Shown piece by piece: positions 47,674-60,000 of a stretch of 64,000 bases of DNA (the stretch's first letter is position 1; each line of letters starts with the position of its first letter). The stretch covers positions 95,609,157-95,673,156 of the forward strand of contig NC_080680.1 in NCBI RefSeq assembly GCF_030445035.2, in the 5' to 3' direction. The stretch is from Dasypus novemcinctus (taxonomy: Eukaryota; Chordata; Mammalia; Cingulata; Dasypodidae). The position numbers and the translations under genes were made by a program. Under the pieces are notes generated by a model that was not told where the DNA came from, did no database searches, and was given only the letters and a program-made list of their open reading frames with translations.

Positions 47674-47865
47674 GAGGGGTTCTTAAAAAGGGGTCCTTGA
47701 ACTTGAATTTAAATTAAAAAAACATTATTCTTGTAGGGATGTATTGGTGCTGGTGTGATATATTTATTAAATAATACACAGTATAATGTGGACTTAATAA
47801 GGGGTCTGTGGTTTTTACCTGATTGGCAAAGGGGGCTGTGGAACAAAAAAATTTAAGAACCCCTG
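47674..47865 (+). mobile_element. Short hAT-type DNA transposon (MITE) with terminal inverted repeats
   Basis: 192 bp bounded by AGGGGTTCTTAA-like and TTAAGAACCCCTG-like inverted ends. It is flanked by imperfect 8-mers TCTTTAAA (47666-47673) and CTTTTAAA (47866-47873), matching the 8-bp target duplication of hAT elements. Non-autonomous, no coding sequence; the strand label is arbitrary. Confidence 0.6.
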
Positions 47866-48149
47866 CTTTTAAAAAATGCTATATAAATTGATGTGCAGTA
47901 AAAATTTGTTGGATGATCTCCACTGCTAAAAAATTGTAATAAAAATAGTTACTATATGAAAGAAAAAATATTACTCATATTACTCATAAAGAATATTAAC
48001 CAATCCCAAAGTCCTTCTTTATGAGATCTGGGAAGGTGCCTCAGACTTATTATTCATCTTCAGGATTAACTAATGCTTCCAACATCTACAAATTCTCCAA
48101 CTTGAGAGAGATGATCTTTAAAAATCCCTGTATTACTTAGTCCACTATG

Positions 48150-48420
48150 TTAAAATTCCTGTTACTTAAGAATTACGTTCAGCTTTTCCATTCATTCACA
48201 TGAAAATATCAATTGATTTATAACAATAAAGTGCTAATTAACTGTATGATAGGTATTTAGGTTGCTTCTAATATTTTGCTACTTCCAACAATATTATGAT
48301 AAATAGCAAGGTTAGTATGTCATTTTCCACTTGGGCAAATATACCTGTAGGATAAATACCTGGAAATGCAATTGTAGGTTATGTACATTCAAGACCTTGT
48401 GATGAGGAAGTACATTCTGG
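48150..48420 (-). mobile_element. Ancient LINE (L1M/HAL1-like) fragment
   Basis: AT-rich old LINE 3'-like sequence, with a 'tatttaggttgcttctaata' type block near 48250. Boundaries and family uncertain. Confidence 0.35.
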
Positions 48421-48429
48421 AGAGGCCTT

Positions 48430-48740
48430 TAAAATGAGTTCTGAATAATAATAAGGAGCTTGCCATATGAAGAGTGTAGAAGTGGGCTTTCTAGGTAGAA
48501 AGAACAGCAAATATAAGAAATTGAGAGACAAAAGAGTTAAGTATGATTGAGGAACAGAGAAAATAAGGGAGCAAGGGGAACAAAAGAAAGATATGAAACT
48601 GTAAAATTATTTAGGAGCCAGATTATATAACTCCTTTTACACCAAAATAAAAAGTTTCAGTAGAATACCCATTAAAAATTTTAGGAGAGGAATTTAATAA
48701 TTTCAAAGTTCTTTCTGGCTACTGGGTGAAGAGGACATTA
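48430..48740 (-). mobile_element. Ancient L2 fragment, reverse orientation
   Basis: The reverse-complement order of L2 3' sequence is traceable: 'gtagaaagaacagcaaatat' near 48497 and 'ggagccagattatataactc' near 48614. Strongly diverged. Confidence 0.45.
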
Positions 48741-49502
48741 TAAGAAGTCAAGGGTTACAGCAGAATCTTAGTAGGAAGCTTTTTAAATACCTCAAGTTCA
48801 AAATAATAGCTGCTTACATCAGGTTTGCGGCAACAGAGATGAAGATCATTGAAGAGAATTGGAACAACATTTGGAGGAAAATCCAACAAGACTCAAATGT
48901 GGATGAAAAATAAGTGAAAGGAGATAGGTTTTTGTCCTATTCTAAGAAAATATGGGAAGATGATAAGTTTCAGATTATTTTAGATGGAACTGTCAGTCAT
49001 ACTCTGGCTTGAGGATCAGTAGAGTCATGCTAGGAATCAGAATCATACCCTGGATACATCCACATATAAACCCATGAAAACATGTATAATCATGTAGCTG
49101 ATTATAAATTCTACCCCTGCTCTGACATGGTCCCTTAGGGGAAGCACACAGATACCTTTACCTATAAGACATGAGACAGTTCTGCCATTTATCTCTAGAA
49201 GACTCAGAATCCAGTACGACAGGTGAGTCAGAGGATCTCAAAGAGGAATTACAACAGAGAGAAAAGTCACCAGCTCTCAAACAAAGAAGGAAAATGTATT
49301 CACACACTCTTGTTCACAGCTCCTGAGAAATGGACATGGGATCTATCTTTATAAATCATGGAGAGGACCCAAGAGAGCAAGAATCCCCAAGCTCCAAATC
49401 AAAACAGGAAATAACTGCTTCACTTTTCCCTTGAGAGAAGAAAGGTTTGTCAATAGCAGGTAACAGGAAAGTTCACCCTTGGAAAAATAATGATAACCAT
49501 GA
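48741..49502. other. No gene or repeat recognised
   Basis: No long open frame or familiar repeat; the reverse 62-codon frame at 49349-49537 runs into the duplicated block described next. Confidence 0.3.
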
Positions 49503-49686
49503 AAACTACTACTAGGAATTGGATGACTCATAGGCACTTATCTTGGGGAAAAAAGAAGACCTAAATAAATGGAAGGACTTTCTGTGTTCATGCATTGGAA
49601 GACCAAAAAAAAAAAAAAAAAAAAAAGGAAAAAGGAAACTACTGCTAGGAACTGGATGACTCACAAACATTCATCTTGGGGAAAAA
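49503..49686 (+). mobile_element. Tiny poly(A)-ended L1-like insert between 51-bp direct repeats
   Basis: The 51-bp repeats at 49503-49553 and 49636-49686 match at 44 of 51 positions. Between them lie about 50 bp resembling L1 ORF2 (compare 59425-59476) followed by an A run (about 49605-49626). This looks like a minute L1-derived insertion with an unusually long target duplication. A local tandem duplication is the alternative. Confidence 0.55.
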
Positions 49687-50451
49687 TGCAATTCAAAGAG
49701 TCCACTCAAACTGGAAGTTGCATGTGCCAACCAAAGTCTGTTGTTTCTGAATTCCATGTTGTTTCAAGAACATCAGAACCACTAACACTTTCACTACCTG
49801 AGTGAAGAAAGTGGTAACTCATCATCACAATTGGACCCCATGGGGAGAGAGATTTAGAGTTTTTGTAAAACTTGCTGCTCCTGTTCCCAAACTGTAGATC
49901 AAGTTTCTCACAATATTGTAGAATATTGTAGAATATTCATATTAACTGATTAGACAAATTATATTTGAGACTCCTTTTTGTTGACAATGGTCATGTATTT
50001 ACTGGAAGATATGTGTATTTTTGTATATACATATAAGTAACATCTAGAGTCAATAATGTATATATATATCAAAAGGCAGTAATTTCATCTTAGATATTTC
50101 ATTTATTGGCATACAGCTCTTCCTTATATTCTATTATTAACCCATAAATATCTGTGGTATCTGTAGGGATGATCCTGCTCTTATTTCTAATATTAGTATT
50201 TTGTGTCTTTTCTCTTTTTTTCCCTAATCAGTCATGCGGACTATCAATTTCACTGATCTTCTCAAAGATTTTTGGTTTCAATAAGTTTATTATTTTTCTG
50301 CTTACTAATTTGCTGATTTCTATTCTGATCTTTATTATTTCATTTCTTTTTTTATGCTGCATATAATTTTTCTTCATTTCATCTAAAGTGGAATATGAGG
50401 TCATTGTATAGAAATCTTCCTTTTTTAGTAATATAGTCATTAAATGCTATT

Positions 50452-50882
50452 ATGATTGAACTGTATTCTCCCAAGTCCTAATCTCTAATCCTGTGCTTGT
50501 GACTTTATTTGGAAATAAAGTCTTTGAAGATATTACTAGCTATTAATTAAGATGAAGCCAAATTGGATTAAGATGGGGCCTGATCCAATATGACTGGTGT
50601 CCTAATAAGAAGGGGAGAATTGGACACACAGAGACACAGAGGGGAGAGTGCCATGTGGCAACTGAGGCAGAGGTGGAAGGCCCAAGGATTGCTGGTAACT
50701 GACAGAAGATAGGAAAGATGTATGAAACAGATTCTTTCCCCAAAGACTCAGAGGAAGCATGGCTCTTTTGACACTTTGATTTTAGACTTCTAGCCTTTAG
50801 AAATGTGAGACAGTAAATTTCTATTTTTTTACGCCATCTATTTCATGGAATTTGTTATGGCAGCCCTAGGAAACTAAAACAA
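50452..50882 (+). mobile_element. MaLR-type solo LTR (~430 bp)
   Basis: Forward LTR with features of the MLT/MST group: a 'gactttatttggaaataaag' block near 50502, 'ggtgtcctaataagaagggg' near 50597, and an end 'atggcagccctaggaaacta' near 50858. Interrupts the old L1. Confidence 0.6.
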
Positions 50883-51191
50883 GTGCTATATACTTTTTCC
50901 TAAGTACTACTTTAGTGGATTCTCACAAATTTTGCTATTTGTGTTTTCATCCAATTAAAATAATTTCTAATTTCCCTTTTAATTTCCTTTTTGACCCATG
51001 GGGCACTATAAGTTCTTTTATCTTGTTTTCTATTATTTGGATGGATTTTCCAGAGATCTTTTTGTTATTGATTTCTAATTTAATTGCATTGTGGTCAGAA
51101 TACATACTTTGTATTATTGTGGTCTTTTAAATTTGTTGAGACTTGTTTTATGGCTGAGAATATAGTCTCTCGGTAAATATTGGAAACTGTA

Positions 51192-51786
51192 TGTGACAGT
51201 TTGATTTGGTGAATCACAGAAAAGATTGTTTTTAAACTAATCCATGCCTGTGAATGTGAGAACCTTTGACTCCATTAGATTCAGTTAAGGGAGTTTGATT
51301 AGATCACTTGATTAGCTTGCTATTGATTAGACTACATCAGTGAGGCAGGTTGGGTCTTACCCTTCTTACTGGAGCCTTACATAAACAGAAACACAGAAAA
51401 TGAGACACAGAGAAAAGTGAGCTCTGCCATTTTGACCTGGCCACGTGAGAGAGAAGACTCTGCATTCATCTACAGCTGCAGAAAGACAGAGAAATCCCAA
51501 GAGGCTCAAGGAGAAGAGGCCCAGGAAGACAGACCTGATTTCCCATAACTGAGCTCTAGGAGAAAGTATAGAGCAACTGGCAGACCCATCATCCTGCCTC
51601 ACCATGTAGTAGGACTCCAGGATTTGCTAGCAGCCAACCTTTGTTGAGAAAAGATCTCTGATCATGTCTTGATTTGGACATTTTCACAGCCTCAGAACTG
51701 TAAGCTTTTACCCCAAATAAACCCCTTTATAAAAACCAGCCCATACCTGCTATCTTTGCTTTGGCAGCTTTTGGCAAACTAAGACA
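51192..51786 (+). mobile_element. MaLR/ERVL-like solo LTR (595 bp) with 5-bp target duplication
   Basis: Starts TGTGACAGTTTG and ends CAAACTAAGACA, giving imperfect inverted ends with TG...CA. It is flanked by CTGTA (51187-51191) and CCGTA (51787-51791), a 5-bp duplication with one change, as in ERVL-class elements. AATAAA lies near 51717. It sits in ORF2 of the old L1. Confidence 0.65.
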
Positions 51787-52640
51787 CCGTATATTTATCT
51801 TTTGTTGGGTAATGTGTTCTATAAACATAAGTTAAGTTGGCTGATTGTGTTTTTCAAACCTTCTATAGCTTTGCTGGTTTTCTGTCCACTTTAAAGAAGC
51901 TTGTGAAAGCTCCAACTATAATTGTGGATTTTGCTATATCTCCTTGCCATTTTAATAGGTTTTAGTTAATGTATTTTGATGCTATTGTTATTAGGCACAT
52001 TGAATAAGAATTGCTAGCTCCTCTTAATTCATTTGATCCTTTAATCATTAAATGATATTGTTTTCTTTGAAATCTACTTTTCTTTTATATTTAATATAGC
52101 TTCTCTAGCTCTCTATTGACTAGTGTTATTAAAAGAATAACTTTTACTTCTAACTTTTAGTTATAAAAATTGTTTTAAGAACCTCTTCTACTAATTTTAT
52201 CATCTGCCTCATTTCTGGGTCAGTTTCAATTAACTGATTTTCTCTTCCTTCTGGGTTGTATTTTCCTGTATCTTTGAATCCTTATTGGCTGGCATATATT
52301 GTGAATTTTGTCTTGCTGGTTGCTAGATATTTTTTATTCATATAAATATTCTCAGCTCTTTCTGAGATGCTGTATGTTACTCAGAAATAGTTCAATCTTT
52401 TTGGGTATTACACTTAAGCTTTGTTAGATAAGACAAGAGCTGTGTTGACTTTAGAGTCAATTTCCCCCACTGATGGGGCAGGACATTTTATAGTGTTCTA
52501 ACTGATAACTTCTGAATTATAAGATTTTCCATTCTTGTTGGGCAAAGTTACTATCTCTGGACATATGTGTGCTCTGAGACTACTGATATATGAATTATCA
52601 TGATTTTTCATCTCAATCATTGTTTTATGATTTTGTGAAA

Positions 52641-53597
52641 TTTTCTTTTAAAATAGTTCCCAAACTTTTAACTGAACTCACTCTAAAGTGGTTTCAATAT
52701 AATTTTAATAACAGATAAAGATAATCATTAAGCACTTTGGTGGGTTCCAATCTTCCTTGCCTTATGTATTGGAGTGTTAAGGAGTGAGATTATAGCAAAA
52801 CTGAATCTGATTTAAGTATTTTAATCTTAATCTCACTGATAAAGCTACATAGGCACTCTCAAAACAACAAAACAAAGAGAAAAAAGAACAAATAAATCAA
52901 CCAATAACATGGGTCATTTCTTAAGTTAGGGAAAACATCAACTTCTTATATCATATGTGTATAGTAAAAGGTGGGGCTTATGTGTTTTGCTTTCAGCAGC
53001 AAGACATGGAAGCAAGGAAGTGATTTCTCCAATTGAAATAATCATTCCTTATACTTGGAAAATAAATTTACTGTTTTAGAGACTACTGATTTAAACATTT
53101 ATTGCTGTTCATTTCGGTTCTTAGAACGCTAACAATGTAAACTTCAAGACCAAAGATGGTAATAAACACTGTAGACTTTTCTGTGTGGCTTGAAATTTCT
53201 CAGGGTTCCTAGAAGTAAGAAAGAGAAAGCCACAATGCACTGGTGCTTTTAAAATCTTTGTTTTGAAATGCTTACTAATATCTCACTGTCCAAAATGAGT
53301 CACAACACCAACCTAGACTCAAGGAATGGAGGAATAGAGTCTACCTTTGGCTAGAAGGAGATGCAAAAAATATGGGATCATTCTTTGTGACCAATCACAG
53401 ACAGGTCACTAAAAGTATATTTCACAATTCTCTTTTGCTAGGTATTTACCAAGTTTTAGGATCAGATGGATGGGAAATCGACAAATACGCTGAAATTAAT
53501 TTCCCCAAATCCAGTTTACCAAAAGCATTTTAGAGAAGGGAAAAAATATCTTAACCTGAATTTACTCTCAGCACAAATGGTGAGGATTCCAAAAGAT
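52641..53597. other. No gene or repeat recognised
   Basis: AT-rich sequence between the old L1 and the 5' end of the long L1; no supported feature. Confidence 0.3.
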
Positions 53598-53692
53598 AAA
53601 GAAGGGGTGGGGCAAGATGGCATCTGAGTGAGTGTACCTCATGATCTCTCCTGCAAAGAAGCTACTGAGTAGGGTTGGAGTCCTGCTGGACT

Positions 53693-54522
53693 GGGCTGTT
53701 TTGGGTGCTTGCAGAGGAGTAGGTGTCTGGATGTTGATTTAGTGGGACGGTGACAGAGGAGATTTCTTGCAAGAGGTAGAATTTTGGGTCTCTTTCACAG
53801 AGGTCGAGGTTGTGGGTGGGACCCTTCCCCTGGGGCTGGTGGCCTTGCGGTGGTGATTCCTGAAGGCTTTGCTGTGCAGGGGAGTTCCCAAGCCCTGAGT
53901 GGGCTGTTTCGGGGGCTTGCAGGGTGGGAGGTGTCTGGAAGTCGATTTGGTGAGACAGTGATGGAGGAGATTCTTGCGAGAAGTGGAACTTTCGGTTTCT
54001 GAAACGGAGGTCAGAGGTTGTGGGTGGAGCCCCTCACCCTAGGGCTGATGGGCGGGCCACGGTGATCCCTGGGATCTTTGTTGTATGAGGTGTTCCCAAA
54101 TCCTGAGTGGGCTGTTTCAGGGGCTTGCAGGGCAGGAAGTGTCTGGATGTCGATTTGGTGAGACAGTGACAGAAGAGATTATTGCAAGAGGTGGAACTTT
54201 CGGTTTCTGACACGGAGGACAGAAGTTATAGGTGGAACCCCACCCCCTAAGGCTGGCGGCCCATCCACAGCAGTCCCTGAAATCTAAGTTGTGCTGTGGC
54301 ACTCCTAAAACCTGAGTGGGCTGTTTTGGGGGCTTGCAGGGCAGGAGGTGTCTGGATGTCGATTTGGTAAGACAGTGACAGAAGGGATTCTTGTGAGAGG
54401 AGGAATTTTGGGTTTCTGACACAGAAGTCAGAGGTTGGGGGCAGGACCCCTACCCCTAGGACTGGCACCCAGCTGCAGTGATCCCTGAAGGCTGTGTTGT
54501 GCTGTGGTGCTCCCAGGCCCCC
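53693..54522 (+). repeat. Four ~208-bp 5'UTR monomers of L1 copy K
   Basis: Units start at 53693, 53901, 54109 and 54318 (lengths 208, 208, 209 and about 205), each opening GGGCTGTTT and containing GGTGTCTGGA and a GGT(C/T)TCT or TTTCTGA(C/A)A block. This is the layout of monomeric L1 promoters known from mouse. Confidence 0.85.
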
Positions 54523-56014
54523 TCTTAACCAGATGTGTGGTTCCCAGGTCTGTGGTCCCCTAAACCCTGGTGGCCCAGGCTACAGAGACTCACACACCTT
54601 GAGTTTGCAATATCACAGACTTCCCATCCCTGAAACCACTGCATCATGAGGTCCATCTGAGGTCCTTGATTACCCTAGCCCTCAGCGTTTGTGGTTTTTT
54701 TTTTTTCTCTCTCTCTCCTTGAACTTGGAGGAGTGTACCAGCTGTCTTGGGGAGAGTCTGGGAAGAAAGGAGAGGCAAATCTGCTGAGAAAGTACAATTT
54801 ACCTAAATGTCCTGGGATAGGAAACTTGGTCTGGGAGAAGGTGGAGTCAGAAAATCAATTAAACCTCCCCCAGCACACCTAAGAGGAGGGACTGTAGAAA
54901 GTGCTGTCCAAGCTTCCAATAACATATTTGGGGTTCTGGTGAGGTGTAGGTGCTATCATGCTGGAAATAAAGAGTCATAGTCTTCTGTGTTGAGTTGGTT
55001 CAACAAGGACCTACTTGAATCTCCTACAGGACCTGTTAGGCAGCTTTCATGCTGCCTTGGGAGAGAGAGAAATGAGGAAAGGAGAAAGGGGAAGGTCAGA
55101 TCCATAAGTGTATTATTTAACTGCAAAGAGGATTCCTAGCTTGAAGCGTTGGTTCTTTTTTTTTTTTTTTTTTTCTTTTTTTCTTTTTTCTTTTGCATGG
55201 TTGCGAATATTGCATTGTCTCCTGGTCTTTTCTCCCATTTTATTGCCCAAGGTCCTTTTTCATTTATTTAGTTTTTTTCTCTTTTTTTTTCTTGCTTGTT
55301 TCCCCTCCTTTTTCTTTGCCCCCTCCTTTTTCTCTTCTCTTTTTTTCCTTTTCTCTCTTTTTCTTTTTTTATTTTATTTCCTTTATATAATAGGTGTACA
55401 GGGAGCACTTCACATTTGCAGGGTTTCCTCATCCTCCATTAACTCTTTTCTGTGTGTATTGATTTTGGCCACCTACACTATCCCCTTCCCCCCACATCTT
55501 TCTATCCTCCATCATCTGCTGTTTCTCTTACATTCACTTCCCTTTCTTTGGCCCCCAAATTGTCTGACTTTTTATTTCTAATACATTTCTTCTGTTTTCT
55601 GTCTCTTATCCACTCTTGATATTATTGTCTTTCTTTTCTCTTTCCCTCTCTCATGAAAACACTGGCCTTTAAATTCATACTATATTCCTCCCCATATTCA
55701 GTTGACTATCTCATTATCAGTACTCTACTTACTGCTATAACTCTACACAACTTACATGAGTCTAATATTCATTCTTCTGGATCTCACATTTTTGCTCTGT
55801 TAACATTAATTACCAAAACTACTTTATACATTTTCCTTTCTTTCTCATTTTGCTTTTCCTGGCCCTAATATTTTCCTTCAAAGTGAACTTAGCCAGCAAC
55901 AAGAAAATAGAGTAAGAAGAACAAAGTGACAAAGAGAAGACATAACACTTATGCACGAACAGCAACTAATTAATCCCCAAGACTAGACAAAGAAGCTAAA
56001 CCAGTCAAGAGAAA
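54523..56014 (+). promoter_or_regulatory. Non-monomeric part of the L1 copy K 5'UTR
   Basis: Downstream of the monomers the leader contains a long T/C-rich tract (about 55155-55390) and the pyrimidine-rich module at 55430-55880 shared with copy F (24480-24960) and, inverted, with the three modules of copy E. Open frames here (55108-55581) are low-complexity. Confidence 0.6.
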
Positions 56015-56978
56015 ATGATGACCAGACAGCAACAAAAAACTACAAACCAAACCAATAATCAGGAAAACAAGGCTGAATCCAATCAACAAACCAGGAAGAG
56101 GACCAGAACATTGGACAAGTAATTAAAGATCTCAAAACATGTATTGGAGACCAACTTAATGAAGTAAAGGAAGAGATTAACAATATGAAGAAAACACTTG
56201 GAGAGAAAATTGCACACATAGGCAAAAAGATAACAGATATAATGGTGATGAACACCACAGTTCAAGAAATCAAAAATATACTCTCAGCAAATACAAGCAG
56301 ATTAGAAGAGGCAGAGGAGAGAATTAGTGATGTGGAAGACAGTACATCTGAAATCAAACAGATAGTAGAACTGACCAATAAAAAGATAGAAAAAATCCAA
56401 TCCAGCTAGGACTTAGGGACCTGAATGACAATGCAAAATGCACAAACTTATGTATTATAGGCATCCCAGAAGGAGAAGAGAAGGGAAAGAGGATTGAAGG
56501 GGTGTAAGAGGAAATAATGGCTCAAAACTTCCCAAATATACTGAGAGAGATGGGTGTACATGTCCAGGAAGCACAGAACACCCCAAACAGCATAAATCCC
56601 AACAGGCCTAGCTCAAGACATATACTTGTCAAGTTATCCAAGCTCAAGACAAAGAGAAAATACTAAAAGCAGCAAGAGAAAAGAGAACCATCACATACAA
56701 GGGAGGCTCCATAAGATTAAGATTTCTCATTTGAAACCAAGGAGGCAAGAAGGCAGTGGTATGATATAGTGAAGGTACTAAAAGAAAAAAATTTCCAACC
56801 AAGAACACTCTACCCAGTTAAGCTAGCATTCAAAAATGATGGAGAGTTCAAAATATTCACAGATAAACAGAAATTAATAGAGTATGCCAACAAGAACCCT
56901 GCCCTTCAAGAAATACTAAAGGGAGTTCTACAGGAAGAAAGGAAAAAACAGGAGAGGCAGAGTTGGAGGAGAGTATAA
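56015..56978 (+). pseudogene. L1 ORF1 pseudogene (copy K)
   Basis: Starts at ATGATG (56015-56020). The first frame stops near 56119. A coiled-coil piece is open at 56185-56409 (ISDVEDSTSEIKQIVELTNKK type heptads). The RNA-recognition-like part at about 56405-56640 and the C-terminal domain at 56769-56978 (AFKNDGEFKIFTDKQKL, LQEILKGVLQEERKKQ) lie in other frames. ORF1p would be the trimeric RNA chaperone of the L1 particle; here it is inactivated by several frameshifts and stops. Confidence 0.8.
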
Positions 56979-57053
56979 GAGCAACAAAAAAGACAAAAAG
57001 AGAAGGAAAAAACCAAACAAACAAAATATGACAAACACAAGTCCAATCAAAAT

Positions 57054-60000
57054 ATGGCTAACATCAATAATTCCTTGAAAGTAATAACACTGAATGTCAA
57101 TGGATTAAACTCACCTCTCAAAAGATTCAGACTGGGAGACTGGATAAGGAAATATGACCCATTTATATGCTGTCTACAAGAAACATATCTTAGACCCAGA
57201 GATTCATGGAGGTTGAAAGTGAATGGCTGGAAAACAATCTTACAAGCAAACAATAACCAATAAAAGGCAAGAGTAGCTATATTAATATCAGACAAAATAG
57301 AGTTTAAATGAAAAACAATTGTGAGAGAAAAAGATGGATAGTACATATTAGTGAAAGTGATAATCTTTCAAGAAGAATGAACAATCATAAATATTTATGC
57401 TCCTATCAAGGGCACCTCCAATATGTGAGGCAAACACTGGAAAAACTAAGTGAAAGAATAGATGCCTCTACAATTATAGTGGAAGACTAATACACCACTA
57501 TCAAGTTTGGACAGAACATCTTAAAAGAGATTAAATAAAGAAATTAAAACTTTGAAAAATATATTAGAGGAGCTGGATCTAATAGACATATACAGATCAT
57601 TACACCTGAATACAGCAGGATATACATTTTTCTCAAGTGTACATGGCTCATGCTCCGAGATAGACCATATGCTAGGCCACAAAGAAAGGCTCAATGAATT
57701 CAGAAAGATCAAAATCTTACAAAATAATATCTCTGACCACAGTGGAGTGAATCTGGAAATCTACAAGGGCCAGAGACCCAGATTTCACACCAAGATATGA
57801 AAATTAAACAGCACACTCTTAGAAAAACAGTGGGTCAAGAAGGAAATTTTCAAAAGAAATTGATAACTACCTTGAAACTAATGAAAATCATAACACAACA
57901 TACCAAAACTTATGGGATGCAGCAAAAGCAGTACTAAGAAGGAAATTTGTAGCCATAAATTCATACATCAAAAAAGAAGAAAGAGCAAAAATTGAAGAAC
58001 AAACTGCACTTTTGGAGAAATTAGTAAAAAAACAACAAAGTAATGCCACAGGAAGAAGAAAGAAAGAAATAACAAAGATAAGAGCAGAACTAAATGAAAT
58101 AGAAAATAAGAAAGCACTTGAAAAAATAAACAAAACCAAGAGCTGGTTCTTTGAGAAGATCAATAAAATTGACAAACCTTTAGCGAGACTAACAAAGAAA
58201 AAAAGAGAAAAGATGCAAATACACAAAATAAGAAATGAGAAAGGAGATATCACCACTGACCCCACAGAAATAAAGACTATCATAAGAGGATACTGTGAAA
58301 AACTATATTCCAACAAAAATGACAATTCAGAGGAAATGGACAAATTCAGAGAAACACATAAGCAGCCTATATTGATGAAAAAAGAAATTGGTGATCTCAA
58401 CAAAACAATCACAAGTAAAAAGATAGAATCAGTCATTAAAAACCTCCTAACTAAGAAGTGCTCAGGGCCAGACGGCTTCACAGGTGAATTCTACAAAACA
58501 TTCTGGAAAGAACTAACACCAATCCAGTTGAAATGCTTCCAAAAAATCGAAACAGAAGGAACATTACCTAACTCATTCTATGATCCCAACATTACCCTAG
58601 TGCCAAAGCCAAACAAAGATACCACAAGAAAGGAAAATTACAGACCCATTTCTCTAATGAACGTGGATGCAACCTCAACAAAATACTTTCTCACTGTATC
58701 CAACAACACATTAAACAAATTATGCACCATGAACAAGTGGGTTTCATTCCGGATATGCAAGGATGGTTCAACATAAGAAAATCAATCAATGTAGTACACC
58801 ATATAAACAGATTGAAGGAAAAAAATCACATGATTCCATCTATAGATGCAGAAAAAACATTTGACAAAATACAGTGCACTTTCTTGATAAATACACTGCA
58901 AAATAACAGAATACAAGGAAATTTTCTGAATGTGATAAAGAGTATATATGAAAAACCCACAGCCAACATCATTTACAATGGTAAAATCCTAAAATCCTTC
59001 CCTCCAAGATCAGGAACAAGTCAAGGATGCTCACTCTCACCTCCTCTATTTAACATAGTCTTAGAAGTACTTGCTCAAGTACTGAGGCAAGAACCAGATA
59101 TAAAAGGCATTCAGATTGGAAAGGAAGAAGTCAAAATTTCATTTTTTGCAGATGATATGATCCTATACATAGAAAACCATGAAAGGTATACAACAAAGGT
59201 TCTAGAATTCATAAATGAGTTAAGTAAAGTCGCAGGTTATAAGAGCAATGCGCAAAAATCAGTAGCATTTCTGTACACCAATAATGAGCAAGCTCAGGAG
59301 GAAATCAAGAAACAAATACCATTTACAATAGTAAATGAAAAAATCAAATACCTAGGAATAATTTTAACTAAAGATGTAAAAAAGTTATACATAGAGAACT
59401 ACACAAGACTATTCAAGGAAATCAAAGAAGACCTAAATAAATGGAAGAATATTCCCTGTTCATGGATAGGAAGACTAAATATTATTAAGATGTCTATCAT
59501 ACCAAAACTGGTCTACACATTCAATGCAATTCCAATAAAAATCAACACAGCATTCTTTAAGGAACTAGAAAAACTAGCATGAAATTTATCTGGAAAAGAA
59601 AGAGGCCCCAAATAGCCAAAGACGTATTGAAAAAGAGAAACGAAATTGGAGGAATCACACTACCTGACTTCAAAACATACTACAAAGCTACAGTAGTAAA
59701 AACAGCAAGGTATTGGCACAAGGAGAGACACACTGACCAATGGAACTGAATTGAGAGTTTACATATAGATCCTCACATATACAGTCATCTGATATTTGAC
59801 AAGGCTACAAATCCCACTCAACTGGGAGAGAATGGTCTAGTCAACAAATGGTGCCTGGAGAACTGGATATCCATATGTAAAAGAATGAAGGAGGATTACC
59901 ATCTCACACCTTATACAAAAATCAACTCAAGATGGATCAAACCTAAATATAAGAGCCAAGACCATAAAGACTTTGGAAAGCAGTGTAAGGAAGCATCTAC

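Larger units (their letters stand above)
50050..52640 (-). mobile_element. Ancient L1M in reverse orientation, host of two LTR insertions
   Basis: Reverse-strand ORF2-like sequence (50050-50450, 50885-51190, 51787-52100) followed by ORF1/5'-like sequence to about 52640. Collinearity resumes after each of the two LTR insertions. Heavily mutated, no useful open frame. Confidence 0.55.

Noticed and set aside
55108-55581. 157-codon forward open frame rich in Phe
   Set aside because: A T-rich L1 5'UTR tract read as codons; no domain.
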